Shown here one piece after another: positions 54,170 to 61,581 of a DNA stretch of 63,265 nt. Source of the DNA: Actinomycetales bacterium. Its GTDB lineage: Bacteria; Actinomycetota; Actinomycetes; S36-B12. The DNA lies in NCBI GenBank assembly GCA_018970765.1, contig JAGWVT010000007.1:1-63265 (forward strand), written 5' to 3'. The position numbers and the translations under genes are program-made. Numbering within the stretch: position 1 is the first letter of the stretch; every line of letters begins with the position of its first letter. The notes beneath the pieces are model-generated. The model had not been told where the DNA came from and searched no databases. It worked only from the letters and a program-made list of their open reading frames with translations.

Positions 54170-54615
54170 CGCAGTCGTCCACCACCTGGTACGAGGCATT
54201 CGGCGGGAACGAGTTCTTCACCGACCTCGTGCACGCGTTCTACGTACGGGTGGCGCAGGATCCGATCCTTCGGCCGATGTATCCAGAAAGTGACTTGGCC
54301 CCCGCCGAGCAGCGCCTGCGCATATTCCTTGAGCAGTACTGGGGCGGGCCCGACACCTACTCCCAGGAGCGTGGCCACCCGCGACTGCGCATGCGTCACG
54401 CCGGCTTTCCGATCGACGAGGATGCTCGCAATCGATGGTTGACCTGCATGGCCGAGGCCCTCGCTGAACAGGATCTGTCAGCGCAGTTGCATGAAGAGAT
54501 CTGGCGCTACTTTGTCGGTGCCGCAATCGCCATGCAGAACATCGTGGACGACGATCCCCCCGCTGGTATCGCGTCGGTCAGCGACCCGTCCGGAAACTCC
54601 CCTGCTGGTCACTAG
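54166..54615 (+). CDS. glbO: Group II truncated haemoglobin
   Basis: A 2-on-2 globin (149 residues) of the trHbO type. Features are the B-helix FFTDLVHAFYVRVAQDP, the loop EQYWGGPDTYSQERGHPRL with the YWGGP motif, proximal His in LRMRHAGFPI, and Trp in RNRWLTCM (G8). Roles suggested for the family include oxygen and nitric-oxide handling. ATG 54166 overlaps the SDR stop (ATGA). Its 3' end overlaps the convergent gene below by 38 bases. Confidence 0.93.
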   Translation: MTQSSTTWYEAFGGNEFFTDLVHAFYVRVAQDPILRPMYPESDLAPAEQRLRIFLEQYWGGPDTYSQERGHPRLRMRHAGFPIDEDARNRWLTCMAEALAEQDLSAQLHEEIWRYFVGAAIAMQNIVDDDPPAGIASVSDPSGNSPAGH

Positions 54616-55237
54616 ACCTAACGAAAACCTGGCCACGATTCGTCGACAATCGTTTCCAGAGGCCATTCGAGGCACAACTGACGCGCGAAGCATCAGGGTT
54701 GATCATGCCCAAGCGTCGAGCAGCGTGCAGAGCACGCAGCGGTAGCGCCCCCCAACTTTGCCGGGACCAGATCTCCTCAGCGATCTGCTGGACCACCAGC
54801 TGTGACTGCCCCTTGCTGCGCTGATTGAACTCCCGAACCGCTTCGTCAACCTTTGTGCACAGGTCACCAGCGATGGCATGCATCGGCACCTGCCACCCGT
54901 CCGTTGGCGGCAGCATCGCAACGCCGACCGCCCCAACGAGCTGCACCTCACCAAGTGAGGTCGTGTCCAGCACCTCGCCGTTAGACGCGCACCGGTCCAG
55001 TGCCGACACCAGCGAGGCCAACAGCACCGTGCGGTCCAGTGTCCCTTTGGTCTGCACCGTCGCCGGCACCGCGAACATCGCCAGCACCTGCATGGGTGGC
55101 GCGGTGTACAGCCCAAGCGCACTACCGGTCGTGACTAGCCGCACCGCCATATGCGGATCCCAGGCAAGTTGCCGACGCCCATAGGCGGCCAGTGTGCGCG
55201 CTTCATCCGTGGATAACTGGATGATCGCATCACTCAT
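54578..55237 (-). CDS. Hypothetical conserved protein beside ettA
   Basis: A 219-residue soluble protein of mostly alpha-helical character. I recognise no named family. It contains a repeated Ala-rich region (STDEARTLAAYGRRQLAWDP) and VREFNQRSKGQSQLVVQQIA. It shares its transcription direction with ettA and follows it after 24 bases, so co-transcription is plausible. It overlaps the convergent glbO 3' end. Confidence 0.6.
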   Translation of the reverse strand: MSDAIIQLSTDEARTLAAYGRRQLAWDPHMAVRLVTTGSALGLYTAPPMQVLAMFAVPATVQTKGTLDRTVLLASLVSALDRCASNGEVLDTTSLGEVQLVGAVGVAMLPPTDGWQVPMHAIAGDLCTKVDEAVREFNQRSKGQSQLVVQQIAEEIWSRQSWGALPLRALHAARRLGMINPDASRVSCASNGLWKRLSTNRGQVFVRSSDQQGSFRTGR

Positions 55238-55261
55238 CGTGTCTCCCCACCTAGGTCGCGC

Positions 55262-56959
55262 TCAGTCACGCGTGAGTTTGCGATAGGTCGCCCGGTGCGG
55301 ACGGGCGGCATCGGCGCCTAGCCGGTCGACCTTGTTCTTCTCATATGACTCGAAGTTGCCCTCGAACCAGAACCACTGGGAGTCCCCCTCGTAGGCGAGG
55401 ATGTGGGTAGCAATCCGGTCGAGGAACCACCGGTCGTGCGAGGTGATCACCGCGCAACCCGGAAAGTCCAGCAGAGCGTTCTCCAATGAACCGAGCGTCT
55501 CCACATCTAGATCGTTCGTCGGCTCGTCGAGCAGCAGCAGGTTACCCCCCATCTTCAAGGTCAGTGCCAGATTCAGTCGGTTGCGCTCACCACCGGAGAG
55601 CACGCCGGCTGGCTTCTGCTGATCCGGGCCCTTGAATCCGAATGCCGAAACATAGGCACGGGATGGCATCTCAACGTTGCCGACCTTGATCCAGTCCAAT
55701 CCATCAGAAACGACTTCCCACACGTTCTTCTTCGGGTCAAGACCGGCCCGTGACTGATCAACATAGGACAGCCGCACCGTCTCACCGACCACGATCTCGC
55801 CACTTGTTGGCAGCACGTCTTTGTCCTGCGTGTCACCTTCCGCAGCAGCGACGATCATCTTGAACAGCGTGGTCTTGCCGACACCATTCGGGCCGATGAC
55901 ACCGACGATGCCGTTACGTGGGAGCGTGAATGACAGATTGTCGATGAGCATGCGATCGCCAAAGCCCTTGGTGAGGCCGCGCGCCTCCACCACAACATTG
56001 CCGAGGCGCGGACCCGGCGGAATCTGGATCTCTTCCATGTCCAACTTGCGGGTCTTCTCCGCCTCGCTGGCCATCTCCTCGTACCGCTCCAGTCGCGCTC
56101 GGCTCTTGGTCTGCCGCGCCTTCGCATTCGAGCGCACCCACTCAAGTTCGTCGGTCAAGCGCTTGCGCAGCTTGACATCCTTTTGCCCCTCGACCTTCAA
56201 ACGTGCGGCCTTGGTTTCCAGGTAGGTCGAGTAGTTGCCCTGGTACGGATAGGCACGGCCGCGGTCCAGTTCCAGAATCCACTGGGCGACATTGTCCAGA
56301 AAGTAGCGATCGTGAGTGATCGCCACAACGGTTCCCGGGTACTTCTCAAGGTGCTGCTCCAGCCACTGCACACTTTCGGCATCCAGGTGGTTCGTTGGCT
56401 CGTCAAGCAGCAGCAGATCGGGCTGTTGCAGCAGTAACTTGCAAAGGGCCACGCGCCGCTTCTCGCCACCGGAGAGCACCGTGACGTCGGCATCACCTGG
56501 TGGGCAGCGCAGCGCATCCATCGCTTGCTCCAGCTGCGTATCCAGATCCCACGCATTGCGATGGTCGATTGCTTCCTGCAGTTGGCCCATCTCGGCTAGC
56601 AGCGCGTCGTAGTCGGCATCCGGCTCGGCCAATTCCGCAGAGATCGCATTGAAGCGATCCAGCATGGCCTTGGTTTCAGCGACGCCTTCCTGCACGTTGG
56701 CGAGCACATTCTTCGTCTCGTCCAACTGCGGCTCCTGCTGCAGGATGCCAACCGAATAGCCGGTCATCAACTGCGCCTCGCCATTGGAGACCTGGTCGAG
56801 CCCGGCCATGATGCGCAACAGGCTGGACTTACCAGCGCCGTTAGGGCCGACCACCCCGATCTTGGCCCCGGGCAAAAATGCCAGGGTCACATCATCAAGG
56901 ACGACCTTGTCGCCATGTGCCTTGCGAGCCTTGGAGAGGGTGTAGATGAACTCAGCCAC
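55262..56959 (-). CDS. ettA: ABC-F translation factor, EttA type
   Basis: Soluble ABC-F ATPase of the energy-dependent translational throttle type. The 565 residues have two ABC modules: Walker A GPNGAGKSSLLRIM and GPNGVGKTTLFKMI, signature LSGGEKRRVALCKLL and LSGGERNRLNLALTL, Walker B LLLLDEPTNHLD and LLLLDEPTNDLD, joined by the P-site tRNA-interacting linker region (about 240-310, with KARQTKSRARLERYEEMASE). No membrane segments. Regulates the first steps of elongation according to energy state. Confidence 0.95.
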   Translation of the reverse strand: MAEFIYTLSKARKAHGDKVVLDDVTLAFLPGAKIGVVGPNGAGKSSLLRIMAGLDQVSNGEAQLMTGYSVGILQQEPQLDETKNVLANVQEGVAETKAMLDRFNAISAELAEPDADYDALLAEMGQLQEAIDHRNAWDLDTQLEQAMDALRCPPGDADVTVLSGGEKRRVALCKLLLQQPDLLLLDEPTNHLDAESVQWLEQHLEKYPGTVVAITHDRYFLDNVAQWILELDRGRAYPYQGNYSTYLETKAARLKVEGQKDVKLRKRLTDELEWVRSNAKARQTKSRARLERYEEMASEAEKTRKLDMEEIQIPPGPRLGNVVVEARGLTKGFGDRMLIDNLSFTLPRNGIVGVIGPNGVGKTTLFKMIVAAAEGDTQDKDVLPTSGEIVVGETVRLSYVDQSRAGLDPKKNVWEVVSDGLDWIKVGNVEMPSRAYVSAFGFKGPDQQKPAGVLSGGERNRLNLALTLKMGGNLLLLDEPTNDLDVETLGSLENALLDFPGCAVITSHDRWFLDRIATHILAYEGDSQWFWFEGNFESYEKNKVDRLGADAARPHRATYRKLTRD

Positions 56960-57020
56960 CCCCTGAGCCTAATGACGCTGGGCGGGGAGCCGCCCAAGCG
57001 GCAGGGCACCGGTGCCACCA

Positions 57021-57419
57021 TCACAGGAGTTCGAACGAGCAGCGTGGACCCGCGGCGCTCGTCAACCGAGCATCGCAGGTGAGCAGGGGCAGATCGAGCG
57101 CCTCCGCAAGCACCACATACGAAGCATCGAAGGCCGTGACGCTACCGAGCAGTTCGGCGATGCGCGGATTGAGCGGGTGGGTCGGGACCCGTTCGATGGG
57201 CGCCTGGTCCAGTACCTGGGGCAGGCCCAGGAGCAGCGCCCGGGATGGCGCTGCTCCGCTGGTTCGTCGAAGCGCCGCCATGCACTCAAGGTCAAAGATG
57301 GGCGGGACGACCCAACGGTCAAACTCCTGCAATCGTCTCGCTATCGCGCCGGCCCGCGCATCTTCGTCCACGAAGAGTTCCACCATCGCGCTGGCGTCCA
57401 GGACAACATCACCCACCAT
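57021..57419 (-). CDS. PIN-domain toxin, VapC type
   Basis: A 132-residue PIN-domain ribonuclease, the toxin of a type II pair. Acidic residues of the metal site are in MVGDVVLDASAMVELF (Asp), FDLECMAAL (Glu) and TAFDASYVVLAEALDLPLLT (Asp, with a later Asp in TCDARL). It overlaps the antitoxin gene by 11 bases (57409-57419), the usual toxin-antitoxin arrangement. RNA target unknown. Confidence 0.85.
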   Translation of the reverse strand: MVGDVVLDASAMVELFVDEDARAGAIARRLQEFDRWVVPPIFDLECMAALRRTSGAAPSRALLLGLPQVLDQAPIERVPTHPLNPRIAELLGSVTAFDASYVVLAEALDLPLLTCDARLTSAAGPRCSFELL

Positions 57420-57648
57420 CGGCCACCGAGCGTTCGTCAGATCCCCAGTCGCTTACATAACCGTCCGCTCGAAGGCGCTGGCCTAGACGCAGGATCTGCC
57501 CCACGGCCTCACTGGACGACCACGGCATCTGACCTCCGGCAAGGACGACGAGCAGGTGTTGCTGCAGTGACCTGCCGTGGGCCCGAGCTTCGGCCACGAG
57601 GCGCGCGTGCAGATCCTCGGGGACATTGCGAATCAGAATGTTGGTCAT
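57409..57648 (-). CDS. Ribbon-helix-helix antitoxin, FitA/VapB type
   Basis: A 79-residue antitoxin. The N-terminal ribbon-helix-helix MTNILIRNVPEDLHARLVAE is the FitA-like type, followed by ARAHGRSLQQHLLVVL and a C-terminal arm likely to wrap the toxin. Start ATG 57648 is chosen over ATG 57687 because the earlier codons lack similarity and the arm fits. An imperfect inverted repeat of GCATGC lies just before it and is a candidate operator. Confidence 0.83.
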   Translation of the reverse strand: MTNILIRNVPEDLHARLVAEARAHGRSLQQHLLVVLAGGQMPWSSSEAVGQILRLGQRLRADGYVSDWGSDERSVADGG

Positions 57649-57670
57649 GCATGCATTTTGCAAGCATGCG
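57649..57670. promoter_or_regulatory. Imperfect GCATGC inverted repeat in front of the antitoxin gene
   Basis: On the minus strand GCATGC TT...AT GCATGC gives two arms of GCATGC with A/T-rich spacer, directly upstream of or overlapping the antitoxin start. Antitoxins of this type usually bind such palindromes for autoregulation. Exact edges are uncertain by a few bases. Confidence 0.45.
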
Positions 57671-57693
57671 TCCCCTCCGTCAACCATCGGTGG

Positions 57694-58188
57694 TTAAGCC
57701 GCGGACTGATCGCGCAAGTCCACCTCAGCCACCACGTCATCAGCACCCAAATCCAGTTCAGCACCAGCAGCCAGCGCATCGGCAACAGCACGAGCCTCGC
57801 TTTCCACCACGGCTTCGCGCTTCACCCGCGTGAAGGTGGCAATGCCGCGAGCCAGATCCGGCCCAACGGCGGATGCCTCAATGTCGTGGTAGCGAACCAT
57901 GTGGGCGTGATCCCCGCAGGGGCGCTCGACCTCGCGTGATCGCAGGCGACCCGTCACCACCACGGGCATGCCTTTGGTCACCGACTGCACCACGTTGTGG
58001 GCCATTGCGCGCCAACAGGTCACCGTGAAGTAATGCGTATCGCTATCCACCCAACGCTCCTGTGCTCGGTCGTAGCGCCGCGTACCCATCGCCACTCGAA
58101 AACTCGCCACCGGATCTCCCGCCCCGGTGAAGCGCAACTCAACATCGCGCACCACATTGCCGACCACCGTCACTGTCATGTCATTCAC
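57694..58188 (-). CDS. Single-stranded DNA-binding (SSB) paralogue
   Basis: An OB-fold SSB-like protein of 164 residues. Recognisable segments are TVTVVGNVVRDVELRFTGAG, VASFRVAMGTRRYDR, THYFTVTCWRAMAHNVVQSV, and KGMPVVVTGRLRSREVER. The C-terminal acidic DDDxPF tip of canonical SSB is absent, so it is a paralogue, as next to ettA in mycobacteria (Rv2478c-like, from memory). GTG 58188 has GGGAG 5-6 bases upstream. It is embedded between two toxin-antitoxin pairs. Confidence 0.83.
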   Translation of the reverse strand: MNDMTVTVVGNVVRDVELRFTGAGDPVASFRVAMGTRRYDRAQERWVDSDTHYFTVTCWRAMAHNVVQSVTKGMPVVVTGRLRSREVERPCGDHAHMVRYHDIEASAVGPDLARGIATFTRVKREAVVESEARAVADALAAGAELDLGADDVVAEVDLRDQSAA

Positions 58189-58346
58189 GTGGGCTCCCTT
58201 CGCCCGAACCCGCGGGATCACCTGATAGACCCCGATGTGTTCACACCCTGACCGGCATCACCCCCCGCGGCACAGACCGCGACCATCCCTGTGGACGCAA
58301 TTCACGCGCTGTGGAAGGCAGCAGCTGGGCACCAAACGCGGGCCAC

Positions 58347-58775
58347 TTACACCAAGGGATTGACCCAGCGCACTCCTGGGAAACGAGCGAAATCCGCATC
58401 CTGCGAGTAAACAGTCCCTCCATTTTCCAAGGCCATGGCAGCAAGGTGCGCATCAGGGACCAAGTTCCCGTACGCACCTGCCGCGGATGCAAGTCGCCTC
58501 ATGATGTACACGTGCTCCGGACCCGGAACCAAGATTCGAACCGCGGGCAACTCCAGCCACGCGTTGACATCATCCAGTGCACTTTCCACCCGCTGGGGAG
58601 CGATCATGATCCGCGGATGGGTCGTAAGGCGTACGTACCCCATCAGGACAGTCCAGGTAAAACCAATGTGCTCGGCACCCACCAACGTGGCGGACCACCA
58701 ATCCCAAGCCTTTGCGTGGTGATCACTGCTGGCATCCATGGCATGGACGAGCAGATTGACGTCAGGAACGATCAC
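58347..58775 (-). CDS. PIN-domain toxin, VapC type
   Basis: A 142-residue PIN-domain ribonuclease. The metal-site acids are in MIVPDVNLLVHAMDASSDHH (Asp), a central Glu in the VESALDDVNAW region or nearby, NLVPDAHLAAMALENGGTV (Asp) and SQDADFARFPGVRWVNPL (Asp). The ending is typical of the mycobacterial VapC group. It overlaps its antitoxin by 14 bases (58762-58775). Confidence 0.85.
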   Translation of the reverse strand: MIVPDVNLLVHAMDASSDHHAKAWDWWSATLVGAEHIGFTWTVLMGYVRLTTHPRIMIAPQRVESALDDVNAWLELPAVRILVPGPEHVYIMRRLASAAGAYGNLVPDAHLAAMALENGGTVYSQDADFARFPGVRWVNPLV

Positions 58776-59028
58776 GGCGCATATCGCCTAGTTGATTCGT
58801 GACGGGGTCACCCAACTCATCCGCCATCGAGAGCGCCTGCGTTAAGTCAAACCGCGAGCCCCCCATCGCACGCGGCTGTGGAATGGGACGTTCCACCGGG
58901 CCAGTCTCCTCGATCAACCCCCGACGAAGGACCTGATTGACCACATCCCGGAAGGGACGGCCCGACTCTTGCGCCCGCTTCTTGAGCAACATCGCAACAT
59001 CGTCATCCAGGGTCAGGGTCGTACGCAC
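58762..59028 (-). CDS. Antitoxin of the second PIN pair (VapB type)
   Basis: An 88-residue antitoxin. The N-terminal VRTTLTLDDDVAMLLKKRA is a ribbon-helix-helix strand plus helix, followed by RPFRDVVNQVLRRGLIEE and a C-terminal arm ending in SMADELGDPVTNQLGDMR. GTG 59028 is chosen (VRTTLTLDD); a longer frame runs up to 59181 but has no similarity. It is divergent from the third pair across a 136-bp intergenic region. Confidence 0.82.
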   Translation of the reverse strand: MRTTLTLDDDVAMLLKKRAQESGRPFRDVVNQVLRRGLIEETGPVERPIPQPRAMGGSRFDLTQALSMADELGDPVTNQLGDMRRDRS

Positions 59029-59058
59029 CCCTCTACCGTAGCCTTGGGGATGTAGAGA

Positions 59059-59073
59059 CATCAATACTTGATG
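59059..59073. promoter_or_regulatory. Perfect inverted repeat between divergent antitoxin genes
   Basis: CATCAA TAC TTGATG, 6-bp arms with a 3-bp spacer, followed shortly by a further TTGATG half site (TTTTGATG). Lies 31 bases upstream of the VapB-type start at 59028. Candidate operator. Confidence 0.5.
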
Positions 59074-59129
59074 TTTTGATGCCCTCAATTCAGGCAGATT
59101 CTGCGCGTCAGTCCGACAGTGGAGAACGA

Positions 59130-59158
59130 GGTAGAATATTTGCCCTAAACGGTAGAAT
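59130..59158. promoter_or_regulatory. Two GGTAGAAT direct repeats spaced by two helical turns
   Basis: GGTAGAAT occurs at 59130-59137 and 59151-59158, with starts 21 bp apart, ending 6 bases before the ATG of the third antitoxin (59165). The TAGAAT core also resembles a -10 element. Candidate operator overlapping the promoter. Confidence 0.5.
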
Positions 59159-59164
59159 CGCAGG

Positions 59165-59431
59165 ATGTCCATGAACATCAAGAGCGAGTCCGCTCACGAA
59201 ATGGCAAAAGAGCTGGCCGCCCTGGAGGGCACCAGCGTGACGGCAGCCGTCACACTTTCACTGCATGAGGCCCTCGCTCGACGGCGCGCCAAGACCGTCG
59301 CCGAAAGCAGACTCATGAAGATGCGCGAGATCTCGGCGCTCTTTGCGCAGCGTGAGCGCGAGAATCCAGGTACGAAATCTCTGTGGGAAATCAATGAGGA
59401 CCTCTACGACGAACGAGGACTGCCCCAGTGA
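59165..59431 (+). CDS. vapB: VapB antitoxin (Rv0623-like/PSK transcription factor family)
   Basis: An 88-residue antitoxin of the VapB/Rv0623-like type: MSMNIKSESAHEMAKELAAL then EGTSVTAAVTLSLHEALARR, a swapped-hairpin/ribbon-helix-helix DNA-binding region, and a C-terminal arm (SLWEINEDLYDERGLPQ) which binds VapC. Its stop overlaps the vapC start by four bases (59428-59431). Confidence 0.88.
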   Translation: MSMNIKSESAHEMAKELAALEGTSVTAAVTLSLHEALARRRAKTVAESRLMKMREISALFAQRERENPGTKSLWEINEDLYDERGLPQ

Positions 59432-59862
59432 TCATTGATACATCGGCGCTCCTGGCGGTATTACTTGACGAGCCTGAGGGCGCTTCATTTGAAACTGCTA
59501 TCGCTCACGACCCCTACCCACGGATCTCAGCCGCGACTTACCTGGAGGCCGGGATAATCGTGGATTCTCGCGGCGATCCGGTTCGCTCACGGTATCTCGA
59601 TGCATTCCTCGCGGGAGCGGATATTTCCATCGAGTCGATCACCGGAGAACAGGCCACCATTGCCCGACAGGCCTATCAGGACTTCGGCAAAGGCTCCGGG
59701 CATGCCGCGAGGTTGAATTTCGGGGATTGCTTCACCTACGCACTCGCGAAGGCCTACGACGAGGACGTCCTTTACAAAGGACATGACTTCTCGCACACAG
59801 ACCTTCGTCCCGCAAAGACACAACCCATTACACCCAGAACTGCGCCTCTTGACACAATCTGA
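59428..59862 (+). CDS. vapC: VapC toxin (PIN-domain ribonuclease)
   Basis: A 144-residue PIN ribonuclease. MIIDTSALLAVLLDEPEG carries the first Asp, YLEAGIIV the Glu, RLNFGDCFTYALAKAYDEDV the Asp next to a Cys, and LYKGHDFSHTDL the last Asp. GTG 59428 overlaps the vapB stop. The tail after DLRPAKTQ lies close to tRNA-Arg, five bases away. Confidence 0.88.
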   Translation: MIIDTSALLAVLLDEPEGASFETAIAHDPYPRISAATYLEAGIIVDSRGDPVRSRYLDAFLAGADISIESITGEQATIARQAYQDFGKGSGHAARLNFGDCFTYALAKAYDEDVLYKGHDFSHTDLRPAKTQPITPRTAPLDTI

Positions 59863-59867
59863 CCCAA

Positions 59868-59940
59868 GCGCCCGTAGCTCAATGGATAGAGCAACCGGTT
59901 TCTACCCGGTCGGTTGGGGGTTCGAATCCCTCCGGGCGCG
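59868..59940 (+). tRNA. tRNA-Arg(UCU)
   Basis: Acceptor GCGCCCG pairs with CGGGCGC, D arm GCTCAATGGATAGAGC, anticodon stem ACCGG/CCGGT around the loop TTTCTAC (anticodon TCT), T arm GGGGGTTCGAATCCC, discriminator G. CCA is not encoded; CCC follows. The 3' end is the first copy of a tandem repeat. Confidence 0.95.
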
Positions 59941-59983
59941 CCCTCACAGGCGCGCCCTCACAGGCGCGCCCTCACAGGCGCGC
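59936..59983. repeat. 14-bp tandem repeat starting in the tRNA-Arg 3' end
   Basis: Three identical copies of GCGCGCCCTCACAG at 59936-59949, 59950-59963 and 59964-59977, plus GCGCGC of a fourth. The first copy begins inside the tRNA acceptor stem. tRNA 3' ends are common integration targets, so this may be an attachment-site scar or a slippage repeat. Confidence 0.85.
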
Positions 59984-59996
59984 AAGATCCTTGTTT

Positions 59997-60042
59997 GGTT
60001 CCGCCTGACGCGTGACGCTGGTTCCGCCTGAAGCGTGACACT
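59997..60042. repeat. 23-bp tandem repeat downstream of tRNA-Arg
   Basis: Two adjacent copies of a 23-bp unit (GGTTCCGCCTGA-GCGTGAC-CT, differing at two positions) at 59997-60019 and 60020-60042, between tRNA-Arg and the convergent secreted-protein gene. No function known. Confidence 0.8.
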
Positions 60043-60086
60043 CGCCTGGAGTCGGACCCGGTTTCCCCGCCTGTCGCGAGGGTCAG

Positions 60087-61145
60087 TTACTGGCCGTTGG
60101 TCCAGGAGCCGACCACCTGGCCATTCAAGACGAGTTGAATCGTTGTGGCGCCAGCAAGCGTGAGCCACGCTGAACTCAGGTTCGCCACCACCCACGTTCC
60201 ACTGCCCGTGGTGTCCTGAACCCAAAACTCACCCTCGTACTGGTTGCCTGACCAGGCACCCGGCGCCAATGCTGGAGCGTTGTACTGGGTCATATCGAAT
60301 GACTTGGCCACCGTGCCATTGGAGGTGAGGCCATTGACCACAACGGAGGTGATCTGGGCGTTTCCGGTACCCGCGAAGTCCACTTGCAAGGAGTTCAGTT
60401 GGACCGCTGAGGTGGTGAACTGGGTGCTCGTGCCCTGCGTGAAGTCAAGGAACTGGCCGAGGGGCGTCCATGCCAGGCACACGGGTTGGTTCGTGGAGAA
60501 GTTAGGACCCGTGGCGCCACCCCTTGAGTAGGGAGTGAGGATTTTCGTAGTGGGTGATACCGATGTGCCGTTCACATTGCACTGGACAACGTTGAAGTTG
60601 TTCTGCTGCGAGGTTGCAAAGTCGGTGCCACCGGTACCGTTGTAGTTCACCTGAAGGGACTGGAACTGGCCGTTGAGGCCATTGAGGTTTGCCCAAAAGT
60701 CGAACCACGCTTGGTCTTTCGTGCCCGAAGGTAATCCTCCGATAGCGATGTTCTGGGCTCCAAAATCGGTCGAGAAGGGCGCACCACCCACCGAGAGCCA
60801 GAGGACCTGCGTGGCGCCCGGTTGAACGGTGAAGTTGCGACTCCAGGCCGACGCGCTCGGTGGAGTGAGATTGCAGCCGTTGGCAACCATGGCCTCCTGC
60901 GAGCTGAAGACTTGGACGTCATTTGCGATTTTTCCGGACACCGTCATTGAGCCGGTCTGCGCTGCGTTGCCGGATACATTCGTGATGAGCACGGGGAACT
61001 GCGACATCGTGGGGCATGACGACTGTCCGCTGTAGTTCGTAATCACCGGCCCTGGATTAGCATTCGCCTGCACCGGAGGCCCAGCCACGACCACTCCGAT
61101 CGCTCCCACCAGTACGACCATCAGTGACGAGGCAAGCGTCTTCAT
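60087..61145 (-). CDS. Secreted Thr/Asn/Gly-rich protein with internal repeats
   Basis: A 352-residue exported protein. A signal peptide (SLMVVLVGAIGVVVAGPPVQA) precedes a beta-rich mature part with four to five cysteines (SSCPTMSQ, NGCNLTPP, VVQCNVNGT, QPVCLAWTP). Two segments are alike: SLQVNYNGTGGTDFATSQ and SLQVDFAGTGNAQITSVV. The C-terminal third (GEFWVQDTTGSGTWVVANLS) is Trp-rich and could be carbohydrate-binding-like. Composition differs from the neighbours (Thr, Asn, Gln, Gly). I recognise no named family. Confidence 0.7.
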   Translation of the reverse strand: MKTLASSLMVVLVGAIGVVVAGPPVQANANPGPVITNYSGQSSCPTMSQFPVLITNVSGNAAQTGSMTVSGKIANDVQVFSSQEAMVANGCNLTPPSASAWSRNFTVQPGATQVLWLSVGGAPFSTDFGAQNIAIGGLPSGTKDQAWFDFWANLNGLNGQFQSLQVNYNGTGGTDFATSQQNNFNVVQCNVNGTSVSPTTKILTPYSRGGATGPNFSTNQPVCLAWTPLGQFLDFTQGTSTQFTTSAVQLNSLQVDFAGTGNAQITSVVVNGLTSNGTVAKSFDMTQYNAPALAPGAWSGNQYEGEFWVQDTTGSGTWVVANLSSAWLTLAGATTIQLVLNGQVVGSWTNGQ

Positions 61146-61581
61146 CGCAGGTCTCTCCGTCGGACGATTGTTCGGGTGCTCGAGATATTGAACGAGGATG
61201 TTAAGGAAACGTACCTAGTCCAGAATTCTAGGTAGTACGCAGGGCAACGGCCCGAGCCCCCGGAGAGACACTCAGTAGGCCACCATCACCGCTACCGCAA
61301 AGGCCAGTACCTGGTGCACTGGCCCGACATGGGCCCATCTGGACTCCATAGAAGTATCTGCCTTTCCGCCCCAGTTCCGCGGCGATGGTGAATGCGCGGT
61401 CCCGCCGAACCGTCGTGCAGGCCGCGCCGGACTCGAGCGTGACGTCACGCCCAGTCGTGCATTCGAAGACACCAATGCTCCTTACATCCCTACTTCAGCA
61501 CCATACATCGACCAACGCCCAGTGCCCACGCCGGCACCCCGCTACGCTTCCATTCATTGCAGTCACGTTGAGGGAGCAGGC
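61146..61581. other. Intergenic region of 436 bp
   Basis: No gene with family similarity is seen here. The longest open frames (61272-61475 minus, 61385-61585 plus) are Arg/Ser-rich shadows. The minus-strand side holds a palindrome at 61213-61233 and presumably the promoter of the secreted-protein gene; the plus-strand side ends with GAGGGAG before the uridine phosphorylase ATG. Confidence 0.6.
61213..61233. promoter_or_regulatory. Nested palindrome upstream of the secreted-protein gene
   Basis: ACCTAG at 61213-61218 and CTAGGT at 61228-61233 form a perfect 6-bp inverted repeat, and the middle carries the palindrome AGAATTCT (61222-61229). It lies 68-88 bases upstream of the secreted-protein ATG at 61145. 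Operator role is inferred. Confidence 0.4.

Noticed and set aside
59936..60042. Tandem repeats as a possible CRISPR array.
   Set aside because: The copies are adjacent without spacers and units are 14 and 23 bp; no cas genes are nearby.
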